From Williamsia sp. 1135 (GTDB lineage: Bacteria; Actinomycetota; Actinomycetes; Mycobacteriales; Mycobacteriaceae), in NCBI RefSeq assembly GCF_002095395.1, contig NZ_MJEI01000107.1:1-64000 (forward strand): a stretch of 64,000 nucleotides of DNA. The letters run 5' to 3'. The notes under the pieces are model-generated. The model searched no databases and was not told the DNA's origin. It worked only from the letters and a program-made list of their open reading frames with translations. Position 1 is the first letter of the stretch; each line of letters begins with the position of its first letter. The position numbers and the translations under genes are program-made. Shown here one piece after another: positions 26,715-37,795 of the stretch.

Positions 26715-28244
26715 TTGGCTCCCCAGCCCCGGGGTGCGTTGCTCGTGGCGGGCACGAGTTCTGACGCGGGGAAAAGTCTGATCGTCGCGGGGCTGTGTCG
26801 AGCGCTGCATCGGGCCGGGGTCTCGGTGGCCCCGTTCAAGGCGCAGAACATGTCCAACAACTCCGTCGTCACCCTGGACGGGGGCGAGATAGGTCGCGCG
26901 CAGGCGATGCAGGCCACCGCATGCGGGCTGGCGCCTTCGGTACGGTTCAACCCGGTGCTCCTCAAGCCCGGCAGTGACCGCCGATCGCAAGTCGTCGTGC
27001 GCGGACAGGTCGACGGCACGGTCGGTGCGGCCGATTATCATGCGCGCAGGGCGTCCCTCGCTGGTGTCGTATCTGACGAATTGGCTTCTCTGCGTGCAGA
27101 TTTTGATGTGGTGATCTGCGAGGGCGCCGGTTCTCCCGCAGAGATCAACCTGCGGCGCAGCGATATCGCGAATATGGGTTTGGCCGAGCTCGGCGACCTG
27201 CCGGTGATCGTGGTCGGGGACATCGATCGGGGTGGCGTCCTCGCGCACCTGCTCGGAACCCTGGCTTGTCTGGGTCCGGCGGACCAAGCCCGCATCGCCG
27301 GCTTCGTGATCAACAAGTTCCGCGGCGATCGATCGATCCTCGAACCCGGATTACAGCAACTATTCGACCTGACGGGCCGCCCCACGATCGGCGTCGTGCC
27401 GTATGCCGACGGGTTGTGGCTCGACGCGGAGGACTCTCTGGCCAGCGTGGTGGGCATGCCGGTGGGACGGGCCGCGCCCGCGGTCGGTTCGGCCCGTTTG
27501 TCCGTCGTCGCCATTCGGTTGCCGAGGATCTCGAACTCGACCGACGTCGAGGCCCTGGCATGCGAGCCGGGTGTGGACGTGCGGTGGGTGGACGACCCGG
27601 CGAGTGTCGCAGGTGCCGATCTCGTCGTCGTGCCGGGAAGCAAGGCGACCATCTCCGATCTTGCCTGGCTGCGTAGCCGCGGCATCGACGAGGTGCTCAC
27701 CGAACGGGCCCGGCGCAACCAGCCGATCCTGGGCATTTGCGGCGGTTACCAGATGCTCGGTACCAGCATCGTCGACGACGTCGAAGCGCGCGCGGGAACG
27801 GTGTCCGGGCTGGGAATCCTCACGGTGACAGTGCAGTTCGCCGCTCGCAAGGTCCTCCGGCAAGCGGTGGGGGTCGCATCGGGAAATGCGGTGCAGGGGT
27901 ATGAGATCCATCACGGTCGCGTGATCGGAGGTGATGACACACCACTGCTGCACGATGACGAGCTCGGTCCCGAGGGAAGTGTCGCGGGCGCGGTCACCGG
28001 GACCCACTGGCACGGGCTGCTGGCGAACGACGGATTTCGTCGCGACTACCTGCGTGACGTCGCCAGGTGGGCGGGGCGGGGCGGCTTCGAGGTCGGGAAC
28101 GTCTCCTTCGAGCAGGCCCGGATGTCCCAGCTCGACCTCATCGCCGACCTGGTCGAGACCGAACTCGACATGGAGTTCGTCACAGACCTCATCAGCTCAG
28201 GGGTGCCCCTCGGCCTGCCAGTGATCACCACCTCGCTGAGTTGA
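26715..28244 (+). CDS. cobQ: Cobyric acid synthase CobQ
   Basis: Glutamine-dependent amidotransferase that amidates adenosylcobyrinic acid a,c-diamide at b, d, e and g. The N-terminal ATP-binding domain has GTSSDAGKS and KAQNMSNNS. The C-terminal class I glutaminase-like domain has the nucleophile in LGICGGYQM and His in YEIHHGR. Length is 509 aa. The start is TTG at 26715, one base after map; no better start is visible. It is separated by several genes from cobO-cobB-cysG at 35.7-39.1 kb, so corrin genes form two blocks. Confidence 0.95.
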   Translation: MAPQPRGALLVAGTSSDAGKSLIVAGLCRALHRAGVSVAPFKAQNMSNNSVVTLDGGEIGRAQAMQATACGLAPSVRFNPVLLKPGSDRRSQVVVRGQVDGTVGAADYHARRASLAGVVSDELASLRADFDVVICEGAGSPAEINLRRSDIANMGLAELGDLPVIVVGDIDRGGVLAHLLGTLACLGPADQARIAGFVINKFRGDRSILEPGLQQLFDLTGRPTIGVVPYADGLWLDAEDSLASVVGMPVGRAAPAVGSARLSVVAIRLPRISNSTDVEALACEPGVDVRWVDDPASVAGADLVVVPGSKATISDLAWLRSRGIDEVLTERARRNQPILGICGGYQMLGTSIVDDVEARAGTVSGLGILTVTVQFAARKVLRQAVGVASGNAVQGYEIHHGRVIGGDDTPLLHDDELGPEGSVAGAVTGTHWHGLLANDGFRRDYLRDVARWAGRGGFEVGNVSFEQARMSQLDLIADLVETELDMEFVTDLISSGVPLGLPVITTSLS

Positions 28245-28267
28245 CCCGCCGCCCACGGGTCGACACG

Positions 28268-28273
28268 TAGGCT
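28268..28273 (+). promoter_or_regulatory. Candidate -10 (TAGGCT) for leaderless hydrolase gene
   Basis: TAGGCT ends 6 nt before the GTG start at 28280. This is the same hexamer and spacing as at map. Confidence 0.45.
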
Positions 28274-28279
28274 GGCCGG

Positions 28280-29101
28280 GTGAGCATCGAACATCGCACC
28301 ATCACCGTCGGTGACCTCGAGTTCGACGTCCGGATCGGGGGGCCGGACACCGGACCGACCGTGCTGTTGCTGCACGGATTCCCCAATACCGGAGCCTGTT
28401 TCGATTCTGTGGTCGGAAGACTGCACGACTCCGGACTGCGTACGATCGTCCCGGATCAGCGCGGATACTCACCAGCTGCCCGGCCCGACGAGGTCGACGC
28501 GTATCAGCTCCGACACCTCGCGTCCGATGCTGTCGGCATCCTGGATGCGCTCGGTATCGGATACACGATGGTCGTGGGGCACGACTTCGGTTCGCTCGTC
28601 GCCTGGCATCTGGCAGGGCACTATCCGCACCGTGTCACCGGGTTGGTCGCCGTCAGCGTCGGACATCCCTCATCCATCGCAGCATCGCTGGCGGGCAGTG
28701 ATCAGCGTGGGCGATCGTCCTACATCCTCGACTTCGTGAAGCCCGGCGCCGAGGACACGCTCTTGGCCGACGACGCGAAGATCTTGCGAGAGTTGGTTCC
28801 CGACGACAGTGTGCTGCCGCTCACCGAGCGGCCGGCCCTGACCGCAGCACTGAACTGGTATCGCGCCAACTTCACCGGCGACATCAAGGCGAACCTCGCC
28901 TGCCCGCCGATCGAAGCACCGACGACGGTGCTGTGGGGTGACGGCGATGATGCGCTGGGCAGAGAGCAGGCGGAGGGGAGTAGTCGATTCGTGTACTCCG
29001 ACTACCGATTCGCCGCACTGGAGGGCGTCGATCACTGGATCCCGCAGAACGCCCCTGCAGCGCTGGCGAGCGAGATCGCGTTGCGGTCAGCGGTCTGGTG
29101 A
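28280..29101 (+). CDS. Epoxide-hydrolase-like alpha/beta hydrolase
   Basis: Alpha/beta hydrolase of 273 aa. The oxyanion motif is HGFPNTG and the nucleophile elbow is GHDFGS, where Asp rather than Ser is expected to attack. This, together with DQRGYSPAARP, is typical of soluble epoxide hydrolases and haloalkane dehalogenases. The catalytic His is probably in GVDHWIPQ near the C-terminus. The substrate is unknown. The gene starts with GTG at 28280 and converges on mtr. Confidence 0.88.
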   Translation: MSIEHRTITVGDLEFDVRIGGPDTGPTVLLLHGFPNTGACFDSVVGRLHDSGLRTIVPDQRGYSPAARPDEVDAYQLRHLASDAVGILDALGIGYTMVVGHDFGSLVAWHLAGHYPHRVTGLVAVSVGHPSSIAASLAGSDQRGRSSYILDFVKPGAEDTLLADDAKILRELVPDDSVLPLTERPALTAALNWYRANFTGDIKANLACPPIEAPTTVLWGDGDDALGREQAEGSSRFVYSDYRFAALEGVDHWIPQNAPAALASEIALRSAVW

Positions 29102-29116
29102 TCCGCTGGCCTTCCC

Positions 29117-30511
29117 TCAGATCTCGAGCCCCAGCAGCGCGTTCTCCAAGACCTCGGGCATACCTGGGTGAATCCAGTACTGACCGCGGGCCATCGTGGC
29201 GGCGTCGAGCCCGAACGACATCGCCTGGATCACCGGCTGGATGATCGAGGGTGCTTGCGGGCCGATGATGTGGGCGCCGAGCAGTCGGCCCGTGCCCTTC
29301 TCTGCGATCAGCTTGCACAGACCGGTCTTGTCCTCCATCGCCCAGCCGTAGGCGACGTCGCCGTAGTTCTGCACCTTGACGGTGATGTCGAGGTTCGCGT
29401 CGCGCGCCTCGGTCTCGGTCATCCCGACCGAAGCGATCTGCGGGTGGGTGAAGACCGCCGCGGGCACAAAACGAAGATCGAACGGCTGCAGATCGGTGCC
29501 GTCCCAGCCCCGCAGCAGATTTGCCTGGACGACCCGGCCCTCGTGGTTGGCCACGTGCTTGAGTTGGTACGGCGAGCTGACGTCTCCCAACGTCCATACT
29601 CCGCGGGCTGCGGTCCGGCCGTAGGAGTCCCGCTCGATGCGGCCGTCTTCGTCCACCTCGAGGCCGATCGATTCGAGGCCGATCTTGTCGGAGTTCGGTA
29701 CCCGACCCACTGCGACGAGGAGCGCGTCTGCCTCGAGGACGGTGTCGTCGGCGAATGTGATGCGGATCGCACCATCGACGGTTTCGACCGCGGCAATCGC
29801 CGAATTGAAATGCACATCCCATGCGGCTGAGGCGATCTCGGTGAAGCGCGCCGAAATGTCCGGGTCCTGGCCACGGAGCAGTGCGCCGCTGCGGGCGATG
29901 ACGGAGACCTTGGACCCGAGCGCTCCGAAGACGTGCGCGAACTCTGCGGCGATGTAGCCGCTACCGACGATGACCAGTCGCTCCGGCAGCTCCGGTAGAC
30001 GCATGACGTCGTCGTTCGTGTGGTATCTCACCCCACTGCCCGCGATGATGTCCGGGATGACCGGCCTGGAGCCGGAGGCGATGACGACCCGGGACGCCAG
30101 CACCAGGTCGCCTGCGCTGGTTCGCAAACGGTAGCGGCCGTCGGAGTCGACCCCGTCGAACGCGACGTGACTGGTGTAGACGGTGATGTTGTCGCAATCC
30201 TCGACCCGGTAGCGTTTGCCGCCCGCGGAGATCGGATCGATTCGGCCGAAGACCCGGTTCACGATGCCGGGCCAGTCGACCTTGTCGACGGAGCCGGTGA
30301 CACCCAGTCGCTCGCCTTCGCGAATGGTCTCGGCGACCTCGGCGGCGTAGACGAACATCTTCGTCGGGATGCAACCGACGTTGAGGCAGGTCCCGCCGTA
30401 GATGCTCTCTTCGAAGATCGCGATCTTCTGATCGGCGAACCGCTCGTCGGGGATCGAGTTTCCCGTACCCGAGCCGATGATGGCCAGGTCAACCGATGTG
30501 GACTCACTCAT
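29117..30511 (-). CDS. mtr: Mycothione reductase
   Basis: FAD and NADPH-dependent disulfide reductase that regenerates mycothiol, the actinobacterial thiol buffer. The N-terminus has the redox pair Cys42 and Cys47 in [14 protein letters not shown], then an NADPH-binding [18 protein letters not shown] and a C-terminal dimerisation domain with the conserved HPGMPEV. Length, 464 aa, is normal. Its ATG lies inside the end of the upstream lipase-like gene (8-nt overlap), so they are co-transcribed. The order mtr-lipase-mqo resembles Rv2855-Rv2854-Rv2852c, although orientation differs. Confidence 0.95.
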   Translation of the reverse strand: MSESTSVDLAIIGSGTGNSIPDERFADQKIAIFEESIYGGTCLNVGCIPTKMFVYAAEVAETIREGERLGVTGSVDKVDWPGIVNRVFGRIDPISAGGKRYRVEDCDNITVYTSHVAFDGVDSDGRYRLRTSAGDLVLASRVVIASGSRPVIPDIIAGSGVRYHTNDDVMRLPELPERLVIVGSGYIAAEFAHVFGALGSKVSVIARSGALLRGQDPDISARFTEIASAAWDVHFNSAIAAVETVDGAIRITFADDTVLEADALLVAVGRVPNSDKIGLESIGLEVDEDGRIERDSYGRTAARGVWTLGDVSSPYQLKHVANHEGRVVQANLLRGWDGTDLQPFDLRFVPAAVFTHPQIASVGMTETEARDANLDITVKVQNYGDVAYGWAMEDKTGLCKLIAEKGTGRLLGAHIIGPQAPSIIQPVIQAMSFGLDAATMARGQYWIHPGMPEVLENALLGLEI

Positions 30512-31556
30512 GGAGGGCTCCTCGTATCCGATCGTCGTTGCTCAGCAACCAATTGTCGAGCTCGGTGTATGCGGTGTCCCTGGCGCCCTGCCGGGACAGG
30601 AAGACGTCGTGGCGGGCGCCGGGCACGGGGACCGCACTGACCCGATTGCCCAGGCAGCCGGTCCACCGAGCGATCTGGCGGGTGTCCAGGACTCCGTCGG
30701 CGGTGTCGATGTGTGGGGTCTCGCCGTCTGCAGCCGGACCCGCCAAGGTCGTCGCGTCCGAGTGCAGCACCAGGGAGGGGACGCCGATCTCGAGTCCTCG
30801 GTGCAGCGTCGCGTGGCCTCGGCGCACCGCACTCAAGAATCCGAACGTCACCGGATAGCCGTGTAGCGGTTTGTAGTTCAGGTCGTACTCCCATTCGCCG
30901 TGCACACTGTTGTGCAGACTCTCGCCGTAGGCGCCCGCGATCTTGCGGGGGATGGTCGCCAGGGGCCGCACCCGCGCGACCGAGTTCACCACCGTGGTCC
31001 CCGCGCCGCGCAGAATCGGTGCGCCCTGCAGGTCGAACCAGGGGGAGTTGAGGACCAGCCCGGTGGGGTTGCCCGCAGTCGGATCACGGTCGAGTCGATC
31101 GAGCCCACGGTGGAGTCGATCGAGCCCACGACGGAGTCGATCGAGCCACAGTGCGGTGATCAGGCCGCCCGTCGAATGCGCGGCGATCAGCAGGGGCCGG
31201 CTGCCGGTGGCGGCGTTGATCTCGGCCGCCGCCAGGCCCAGTTCTGCGTCGTACATGGACAGGTCGGTGATGTGGTGCGGCGTCTGTCCGGGGCGTTGCG
31301 AGCGCCCGCACTTGCGCAGATCCAGCGCATAGAACGCGTAACCGCGTTGCGCGAAGAACTCCGCGAGCGGTCGCTGGAAGAAGTAGTCGGTGAAGCCGTG
31401 AACGTAGAGAACGGCGGCGGTGGCCGCGGACTGCTGCTCGTGCCGGACGAGGGTCGCAGTGATCTGGCCCTCCCCGTCTGGGTCGTTGCCGAGGTCGAAC
31501 GTCAATGCCGAGAAGTCTGGGCCGAGTACGTCGGGCTGCCAGCGGGAAGAGGCCAC
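30504..31556 (-). CDS. Monoacylglycerol lipase/lysophospholipase-like hydrolase
   Basis: Alpha/beta hydrolase of 350 aa (Rv2854 type). [13 protein letters not shown] begins the core, and AHSTGG supplies the nucleophile Ser (a GxSxG variant with Ala first). The catalytic acid and His are probably in LHSD and ARHDVFLS. Between about residues 140 and 160 a heptad DRLxRGL is repeated three times, an in-frame expansion from 21-nt repeats in the DNA. Start is GTG at 31556, with TACAGT ending eight bases upstream. Divergent from mqo; overlaps mtr. Confidence 0.85.
   Translation of the reverse strand: MASSRWQPDVLGPDFSALTFDLGNDPDGEGQITATLVRHEQQSAATAAVLYVHGFTDYFFQRPLAEFFAQRGYAFYALDLRKCGRSQRPGQTPHHITDLSMYDAELGLAAAEINAATGSRPLLIAAHSTGGLITALWLDRLRRGLDRLHRGLDRLDRDPTAGNPTGLVLNSPWFDLQGAPILRGAGTTVVNSVARVRPLATIPRKIAGAYGESLHNSVHGEWEYDLNYKPLHGYPVTFGFLSAVRRGHATLHRGLEIGVPSLVLHSDATTLAGPAADGETPHIDTADGVLDTRQIARWTGCLGNRVSAVPVPGARHDVFLSRQGARDTAYTELDNWLLSNDDRIRGALHE
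31090..31153 (-). repeat. In-frame 21-nt minisatellite within lipase-like gene
   Basis: The unit GAGTCGATCGAGCCCACGRYG (forward strand) occurs three times at exact 21-nt spacing, the third copy degenerate. It encodes seven-residue units of the DRLxRGL type in the hydrolase, so copy-number change would keep the frame. Confidence 0.8.
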
Positions 31557-31693
31557 GATTTCACACTGTAGGCGCGCGGGCCGCGGCGCCGGAGATGGTG
31601 CGGGGTTAGGCCGACCGCATTACAGTCTTCCGACGCCGATAAGGAACAATGAAAGTCATCTGAAGGTTCGCCGAAAGAGGAAGTTGAGCTGGA

Positions 31694-33250
31694 GTGTCTG
31701 AGTCTGCAACCCCGCGCGACGGCGGAGTCACCACAACCGACATCGTGCTGGTAGGCGCCGGAATCATGAGTGCCACCCTGGGTGCGCTTCTGCATCGGCT
31801 GCAGCCCGACTGGTCGATCACCGTCTTCGAGCGCCTCGATGCCGCTGCTGCCGAAAGCAGCGATCCATGGAACAACGCAGGAACTGGCCACTCGGCGTTG
31901 TGTGAGTTGAACTACACCCCACAGACCGCCGACGGGGATGTCGACATCACCAAAGCGCTCGCGATCAACGAGCAGTTCCAGGTGTCGCGTCAGTTCTGGG
32001 CGAACTCCGTGGAGTCCGGGGTGCTCCGCGATCCGAGCGAGTTCATCAATCCCATCCCGCACGTCAGCTTCGTGCACGGCGAGTCCAACGTCGACTACCT
32101 GCGCAAGCGTTACGACAATTTGGCAGGCGAAACCCTGTTCAAGGGGATGGAGTACATCACCGATCCGGGCGAGTTCACCAAGCGGCTCCCACTGATGTCC
32201 GCGGGTCGCGACTTCTCCGATCCGGTGGCGCTGAACTGGTTCGACGGTGGCACCGACGTGGACTTCGGTGCCCTCACCCAGCAGCTGATCGGGTACCTCG
32301 GGCACTCCGGCGCGACGGTCAACTTCGGTCACGCCGTGACGAACATCACCAAAGAGTCGGACGGCAGCTGGCGGATCAAGGTCAAGAACCTGCGTACGAA
32401 GGAAAAGTCCACCGTCAAGGCCGGTTTCGTCTTCGTGGGTGCCGGCGGCGGGGCTCTGCAGTTGCTGCAGAAGTCGGGCATCAAGGAAGCCAAGGGGTTC
32501 GGCGGGTTCCCGGTCAGCGGTGCCTTCTTCCGCTGCACCGATCCGACCCTCATCGATGAGCACGCCGCGAAGGTGTACGGCAAGGCCGCAGTCGGCGCTC
32601 CGCCGATGTCGGTACCGCACTTGGACACTCGTGTGATCGGCGGCAAACCCGGACTGCTGTTCGGGCCGTATGCCGGCTGGTCGCCCAAGTTCCTCAAAGA
32701 AGGCAAGAACACCGATCTCATCGCGTCGGTCAAACCCGGCAATGTCCTGCCGATGCTGTCGATCGCGCCCAAGGAGTTCGGCCTCCTCAAATACCTGATC
32801 AGCGAGTTGGCGGCCGGACCCGCCGACCGGGTCGAAACCCTCTCCGAGTTCGTGCCGCGTGCGGACGGCAAGGACTGGGAGATGATCGTCGCCGGCCAGC
32901 GTGTCCAGGTGATCCGCAAGAAGGGCCGCGGCGGTGCGCTGGAGTTCGGTACCGCTGTCGTGGCGGCCGAGGACGGCAGCATTGCCGGCCTGCTGGGTGC
33001 CTCTCCCGGAGCCTCCACGGCAGTGCCCGCGATGCTCGACGTGCTCGAGCGTTGTTTCCCGAAGCACTTCACAGCCTGGAAGCCTGTGCTCGGCGAGATG
33101 ATCCCGTCGCTCGGTTCGAAACTGAACGACAATCCCGATCTGTTTGCGCAGGTGTGGGATTGGACGTCGAACGTGCTGGGCCTGCAGGACACCCCGACTC
33201 CGGTTGCGGATGAGGGAGATTCTCATCTGGCGACGCCCACCGCCGTGTGA
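31694..33250 (+). CDS. mqo: Malate:quinone oxidoreductase
   Basis: Membrane-associated FAD enzyme oxidising malate to oxaloacetate and passing electrons to quinone, an alternative to malate dehydrogenase in the TCA cycle. The N-terminal dinucleotide motif is [16 protein letters not shown], followed by [22 protein letters not shown], typical of [24 protein letters not shown] lies near the C-terminus. Length is 518 aa, slightly long because of a 20-residue acidic tail. GTG at 31694 is preceded by weak purine-rich sequence. Divergent from the lipase-mtr pair. Confidence 0.96.
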   Translation: MSESATPRDGGVTTTDIVLVGAGIMSATLGALLHRLQPDWSITVFERLDAAAAESSDPWNNAGTGHSALCELNYTPQTADGDVDITKALAINEQFQVSRQFWANSVESGVLRDPSEFINPIPHVSFVHGESNVDYLRKRYDNLAGETLFKGMEYITDPGEFTKRLPLMSAGRDFSDPVALNWFDGGTDVDFGALTQQLIGYLGHSGATVNFGHAVTNITKESDGSWRIKVKNLRTKEKSTVKAGFVFVGAGGGALQLLQKSGIKEAKGFGGFPVSGAFFRCTDPTLIDEHAAKVYGKAAVGAPPMSVPHLDTRVIGGKPGLLFGPYAGWSPKFLKEGKNTDLIASVKPGNVLPMLSIAPKEFGLLKYLISELAAGPADRVETLSEFVPRADGKDWEMIVAGQRVQVIRKKGRGGALEFGTAVVAAEDGSIAGLLGASPGASTAVPAMLDVLERCFPKHFTAWKPVLGEMIPSLGSKLNDNPDLFAQVWDWTSNVLGLQDTPTPVADEGDSHLATPTAV

Positions 33251-33263
33251 TAGGCACTTGCAT

Positions 33264-33722
33264 ATGACCGCTACTGCAAGCCTGCACCGTTATTGGGCCC
33301 AGGACATCGACATGTCGACGCTGTACAAGATCTTGCAGCTGCGGGTGGAGGTGTTCGTCGTCGAGCAGTCGTGCCCGTATGCCGAACTCGACGGACGTGA
33401 TCTCGACCAGGACACGCGCCATCTGTGGCTCGAGGAAGACGGCGAGATCATCAGCACGCTGCGGCTGCTCGAGGAGCATGACGGCGGCAAGTCGTACCGG
33501 ATCGGCCGACTGTGCACCGAACGCTCGCATCGCGGGCAGGGTCACACCACCCGACTCCTGCAGACCGCGCTGGCCGACGTCGGATCGGACATCTGCCGCA
33601 TCCACGCGCAGACGTACCTCGTCGAGATGTACGCCAAGCACGGATTCACCGTCGACGGCGAAGAACATCTGCTGGACGGCGTCCCGCACGTTCCCATGAT
33701 TCGCGGTGGCGCACATCGCTGA
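33264..33722 (+). CDS. ElaA-type GNAT acetyltransferase
   Basis: Small GNAT protein, 152 aa, of the ElaA group (Rv2851c position). The family-specific [16 protein letters not shown] and [11 protein letters not shown] are present, and the acetyl-CoA loop is [13 protein letters not shown]. The substrate is unknown. ATG at 33264 is 13 nt after mqo. Its end overlaps the chelatase gene by 17 bases. Confidence 0.92.
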   Translation: MTATASLHRYWAQDIDMSTLYKILQLRVEVFVVEQSCPYAELDGRDLDQDTRHLWLEEDGEIISTLRLLEEHDGGKSYRIGRLCTERSHRGQGHTTRLLQTALADVGSDICRIHAQTYLVEMYAKHGFTVDGEEHLLDGVPHVPMIRGGAHR

Positions 33723-35598
33723 CACGCATTTTCCGTTCAGTGCGGTCGTCGGACAGGAACAACTCAAGCTTGCCCTGATCCTCTCCGCCATCGCGCCGGA
33801 GATCGGCGGCGTCCTGGTGCGGGGAGAAAAGGGCACGGCCAAGACGACGGTGGTCCGCGCGCTCGGTCCGCTGCTGCCGGGATCGTCGGCGTCGGTGGTG
33901 GAATTGCCCATCGGTGCCACCGAGGATCGCGTGATCGGCTCGCTCGACCTCCAGAAGATCCTGTCCGAAGGCGAGAAGGCGTTCACGCCGGGTCTGCTGG
34001 CCAATGCCGATGGCGGTGTTCTCTACATCGACGAGGTCAATCTGCTCGCTGATCATCTGGTCGACGTCTTGCTCGACGCCGCCGCCACCGGGCGGGTCGT
34101 CATCGAACGAGATGGGGTGTCCCACACGCAGGCAGCCCGATTCGTCCTCGTCGGCACCATGAACCCCGAGGAAGGCGAGTTGCGACCGCAACTCCTCGAC
34201 CGGTTCGGGCTGGCGGTGGACGTCAGCGCGCCCCGGGAGGTTGCCACCAGGGTGGCTGTGATCGAACGACGGCTGGCCTACGAGCGCGACCCGGCCGGGT
34301 TTGCGGCCGGTTACGCTGACCAGGACGCGGCGGTCGCCGCAGCCATCGGGCGAGCGCGAGCGGATCTCGACTCCGTCGAGTTGCCTCCGGCGCAGCTTCG
34401 CAGGATCGCCGCGATCTGTATGGAACTCGAGGTCGACGGTCTGCGCGCCGATCTGGTGGTCGCGAGAACCGCGCGGGCCCATGCGGCATGGCGTGGCGCG
34501 GAGCACGTCGAAGACATCGATGTGCGGCGAGCGGTGGAACTGGCGTTGCCACACCGCCGTCGACGCGACCCTTTCGACGAGCCCGGTCTCACCGAACAGC
34601 AACTCGATGACGCGATGGACAAGGCAGATGAACAGGCCGCCCCGAGCGAGCCTCCGGAGTCCGACGAGGACTCGGCGGCCGACCAGGATCCGCCGGCGGG
34701 ACCCACTCCGTCGGAATCGTCTGCGCAGCAATCGGATCCGGAGCCCGACCCCGATCCCGACGGTCCCGGTGGCGGAGGCGTGTCGTCTCCGGGTCCGGGA
34801 TTTTCGCCGACCACAGGTGGCGCAGCGGTCAAGGCACTCAAGGCGCGCGGCGTCGGCAACGGTGAACCCGGACGACGGTCGGCGTCGCAGAGCGTTCGCG
34901 GTCAGGCGGTGCGCGGAGTACGGGGGGGCGGCAACGGGATCCACCTGATCGGTACGGTACTTGCTGCCGCGGACAATCACCTCGAGCGGGGAAGCGCCAG
35001 GCTGCAGGTGTTGCCGGAGGACATCCGCGGGGCACTGCGGCGCGGCAAAGAGGGCAACCTGGTCGTGTTCGTCCTCGATCTGTCCGGGTCGATGACAGCC
35101 CGGAAGCGGCTCGAGGCGGTGTCGGGTGCAGTGGTGTCGATGCTCCGGGATTCCTACCAACGCCGTGACCGTGTCGCGGTGGTGACGCTGCGGGGAGCGG
35201 GCGCCGAGATCACGGTGCCACCGACGCGTTCGGTCGACGCCGCGGTCCGCCGGCTGACCGGTCTTCGTACCGGTGGTCGTACACCGCTCGCCGAAGGTCT
35301 GCTGACCGCCCGGGACGTCGTACGGCGCAACCGCCACAAGGAGCCGAATCGACGCCCGATCGTGGTGGTGCTGACCGACGGCAGAGCGACCGCAGGACCG
35401 ATGGCGCTCACGCGCGCCGGTGCCGCCGCGGACCGCCTGCGGCGCGAGGGCACCTCGGCGATCGTCATCGACTGCGAGCAGGGAATGGTTCGTCTGGGCC
35501 TTGCCCGGGTGCTCGCCGGACAACTCGGTGGAGAATGTGTACAGATCGCAGATCTGACCGCCGGGGGAGTCGCCGGCGTGGTCCGGTCCGCGGCCTGA
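33706..35598 (+). CDS. Fused ChlI/ChlD-type magnesium- or cobalt-chelatase ATPase subunit
   Basis: Single protein of 630 aa joining a ChlI-like AAA+ domain (about 1-310) and a ChlD-like integrin-I domain (about 440-630). Walker A is GEKGTAKTT, Walker [12 protein letters not shown] long acidic, Pro-rich linker (about 310-385) separates them. The MIDAS metal site is DLSGSMT. As this group does not make chlorophyll and the gene precedes cobO-cobB-cysG (as Rv2850c does), the likely role is to drive cobalt insertion with CobN, which is not in this window. GTG 33706 overlaps the GNAT gene by 17 nt. Confidence 0.88.
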   Translation: MAHIADTHFPFSAVVGQEQLKLALILSAIAPEIGGVLVRGEKGTAKTTVVRALGPLLPGSSASVVELPIGATEDRVIGSLDLQKILSEGEKAFTPGLLANADGGVLYIDEVNLLADHLVDVLLDAAATGRVVIERDGVSHTQAARFVLVGTMNPEEGELRPQLLDRFGLAVDVSAPREVATRVAVIERRLAYERDPAGFAAGYADQDAAVAAAIGRARADLDSVELPPAQLRRIAAICMELEVDGLRADLVVARTARAHAAWRGAEHVEDIDVRRAVELALPHRRRRDPFDEPGLTEQQLDDAMDKADEQAAPSEPPESDEDSAADQDPPAGPTPSESSAQQSDPEPDPDPDGPGGGGVSSPGPGFSPTTGGAAVKALKARGVGNGEPGRRSASQSVRGQAVRGVRGGGNGIHLIGTVLAAADNHLERGSARLQVLPEDIRGALRRGKEGNLVVFVLDLSGSMTARKRLEAVSGAVVSMLRDSYQRRDRVAVVTLRGAGAEITVPPTRSVDAAVRRLTGLRTGGRTPLAEGLLTARDVVRRNRHKEPNRRPIVVVLTDGRATAGPMALTRAGAAADRLRREGTSAIVIDCEQGMVRLGLARVLAGQLGGECVQIADLTAGGVAGVVRSAA

Positions 35599-35671
35599 AC
35601 GCAGGCAGGCATCGGTTCCGAATCCGCCGACACGAGGCGGAGCGGAGCTCAACCATCAGAAGGGAAATGTT

Positions 35672-36286
35672 GTGCCGCAGGGAGTTCCATCGGTCATTCC
35701 CGACGACGGTCTGACCACCAGGGCAAGGCGCAACCAACCGGTCCTTGCCGTGCACACCGGAGACGGCAAGGGCAAGTCGACGGCCGCGTTCGGAATGGCC
35801 ATGCGGGCATGGAACGCGGGGCTCGACATCGGGGTCTTCCAATTCGTCAAGAGCGCGAAGTGGAAGGTCGGAGAAGAGTCGGCCCTCACCGCACTCGGCC
35901 AACTGCACACCGAGACCGGCCAGGGCGGCCCGGTGCAGTGGCACAAGATGGGCGAGGGCTGGTCGTGGATCCGGCATGCGGGCGGTGAGACCGAACACGC
36001 TGAGCAAGCAGCGCAGGGCTGGGCCGAGATCCGCCGCCGGATCATCGATCAAACGCATCAGTTCTATGTGCTCGACGAGTTCACCTATCCCCTGAACTGG
36101 GGCTGGATAGACGTCGACGACGTGGTCGAGGTGCTGCGTGCACGTGAGGGAAAACAGCATGTGGTCATCACGGGTCGTCGTGCGCCGGCGGCCCTGGTCG
36201 ACGCCGCCGACCTCGTGACCGAGATGGTGAAGACCCGCCACCCGATGGATGCCGGTCGAAAAGGACAGCGAGGCATCGAATGGTGA
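35672..36286 (+). CDS. cobO: Cob(I)yrinic acid a,c-diamide adenosyltransferase
   Basis: Transfers the adenosyl group from ATP to cobalt. The P-loop TGDGKGKSTAAFG is near residue 30, and YVLDEFTYPLNWGW and the final HPMDAGRKGQRGIEW are family hallmarks. Length is 204 aa. GTG at 35672 has AGAAGGGAAA upstream. It overlaps cobB by seven bases. No cobalamin riboswitch is evident in the 73 nt before it. Confidence 0.97.
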   Translation: MPQGVPSVIPDDGLTTRARRNQPVLAVHTGDGKGKSTAAFGMAMRAWNAGLDIGVFQFVKSAKWKVGEESALTALGQLHTETGQGGPVQWHKMGEGWSWIRHAGGETEHAEQAAQGWAEIRRRIIDQTHQFYVLDEFTYPLNWGWIDVDDVVEVLRAREGKQHVVITGRRAPAALVDAADLVTEMVKTRHPMDAGRKGQRGIEW

Positions 36287-37692
36287 GCGGCGCGCCGCCA
36301 GCAGTGGTCATCGCGGCACCCGCCTCAGGCAGCGGCAAGACCACCGTGACCACCGGTCTGATCGGTGCGCTGGCGCGGTCGGGGCACCGGGTTGCACCCT
36401 TCAAGGTCGGGCCCGACTACATCGACCCCGGATATCACGGACTCGCCGCAGGCAGGCCGGGTCGCAACCTCGACCCCGTGCTCGTGGGCGAAGAACAGAT
36501 CGGTCCGCTCTACCGCTCGGGCAGCGCCGGCTGCGACATCGCCGTTGTCGAGGGAGTGATGGGGCTGTTCGACGGCCGCATCACCGAAGAGCACATGCCC
36601 GCGGTGGCTCCTGGTTCGACAGCTCAGGTGGCAGCGTTGCTGGGTGCTCCCGTGATCCTCGTCGTCGACGCCTCCGGGCACAGTCAGAGTCTGGCCGCGA
36701 TCCTGCACGGCTTCGTCAGCTTCGACCCCGGTATCGACATCCGAGGGGTGATCCTCAACCGAGTGGGTTCTCCGAGACACGAGTTCGTCCTGCGGCAGGC
36801 ATGTGCCAGGGCCGGACTCGAGGTGTTCGGTGCGGTACCCCGAAATGCGAGCATGGCGGTCCCCTCGCGGCACCTCGGACTCATTCCCGCCGCCGAACGC
36901 GGCCCCGAGGCGCTTTCCGCCATCGACGCCATGACCGAGTTGATCGGTGGCGCTGTGGATCTGCCCGCCATCATCGCCGCAGCGGACATCGGTGCAGGTC
37001 GCACCGGACCGGTGTGGTCGCCGGCTGTGGAGGTCGGCGCAGATCTCGACGAATACCGCGGTCCGGCACCCGTTGTCGCGGTCGCTGCCGGTGCCGCATT
37101 CACCTTCGGATACGCCGAACACACCGAGCTGCTCGCAGCGGCGGGTGCCGAGGTGGTGCCCTTCGACCCGCTGTCGGATCTGTTGCCCGCCGATTGCGGT
37201 GCGGTGGTCATCGGCGGCGGCTTCCCGGAGGAGCACGCTGCGGCGTTGGCCGCGAATCGGCGTCTGCTGACCCAACTCCGGGCTGCAGCCGGGGCCGGCG
37301 TCCCGATCCACGCCGAGTGTGCCGGACTGCTCTATCTCGCGCAGAGCCTCGACGATCACGCCATGGCCGGGATCCTGCCGCTGCGTGGGACATTCGGCAA
37401 GACACTCACTCTCGGCTACCGCGATGCGGTCGCCCTGACCGATTCGATCCTCTTCGACGCCGGGACCCGGATGCGCGGGCACGAGTTCCACCGGACGACA
37501 GTCACCGCCCTCGATGGGACGACACCGTCGGCGTGGGGTTGGCGCCGAGAGGGCCTGGCGCAGACCGAGGGATGGACCGCCGGCCGTGTACACGCGTCCT
37601 ACCTCCACACGCATCCGGCCGCCCATCCCGAGGGGATTGCCCGCTTTGTGCGGGCGGCGCGTAGAGCCGTCGACCGGGTGCACCAGCGCTGA
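36280..37692 (+). CDS. cobB: Cobyrinic acid a,c-diamide synthase
   Basis: Glutamine-dependent enzyme amidating the a and c carboxylates of cobyrinic acid. The N-terminal P-loop is APASGSGKTTVTTGL and the substrate segment KVGPDYIDPGYH. The C-terminal glutaminase domain has the nucleophile in HAECAGLLYL and the acid/base in MRGHEFH. Length is 470 aa. The ATG at 36280 overlaps the cobO end. Order cobO-cobB-cysG matches Rv2849c-Rv2847c. Confidence 0.97.
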   Translation: MVSGAPPAVVIAAPASGSGKTTVTTGLIGALARSGHRVAPFKVGPDYIDPGYHGLAAGRPGRNLDPVLVGEEQIGPLYRSGSAGCDIAVVEGVMGLFDGRITEEHMPAVAPGSTAQVAALLGAPVILVVDASGHSQSLAAILHGFVSFDPGIDIRGVILNRVGSPRHEFVLRQACARAGLEVFGAVPRNASMAVPSRHLGLIPAAERGPEALSAIDAMTELIGGAVDLPAIIAAADIGAGRTGPVWSPAVEVGADLDEYRGPAPVVAVAAGAAFTFGYAEHTELLAAAGAEVVPFDPLSDLLPADCGAVVIGGGFPEEHAAALAANRRLLTQLRAAAGAGVPIHAECAGLLYLAQSLDDHAMAGILPLRGTFGKTLTLGYRDAVALTDSILFDAGTRMRGHEFHRTTVTALDGTTPSAWGWRREGLAQTEGWTAGRVHASYLHTHPAAHPEGIARFVRAARRAVDRVHQR

Positions 37693-37783
37693 CCTGGGCC
37701 ATGATCGGCCTGATCGCGCCATACCGCCTCGAGGTACCGGCCCGGTCACCAGGCCGAGCCATCGCGACGCCCGGCGCCGTGGG

Positions 37784-37789
37784 TACGGT
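37784..37789 (+). promoter_or_regulatory. Candidate -10 (TACGGT) for leaderless cysG
   Basis: TACGGT ends 6 nt before the ATG at 37796. It gives cysG its own promoter downstream of cobB, with a 103-nt gap between the genes. Confidence 0.45.
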
Positions 37790-37795
37790 CTACCC

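Noticed and set aside
35599-35671. Cobalamin riboswitch before cobO
   Set aside because: Only 73 nt are available and no B12-box-like sequence is visible; the same applies before cobQ, which starts one base after map.
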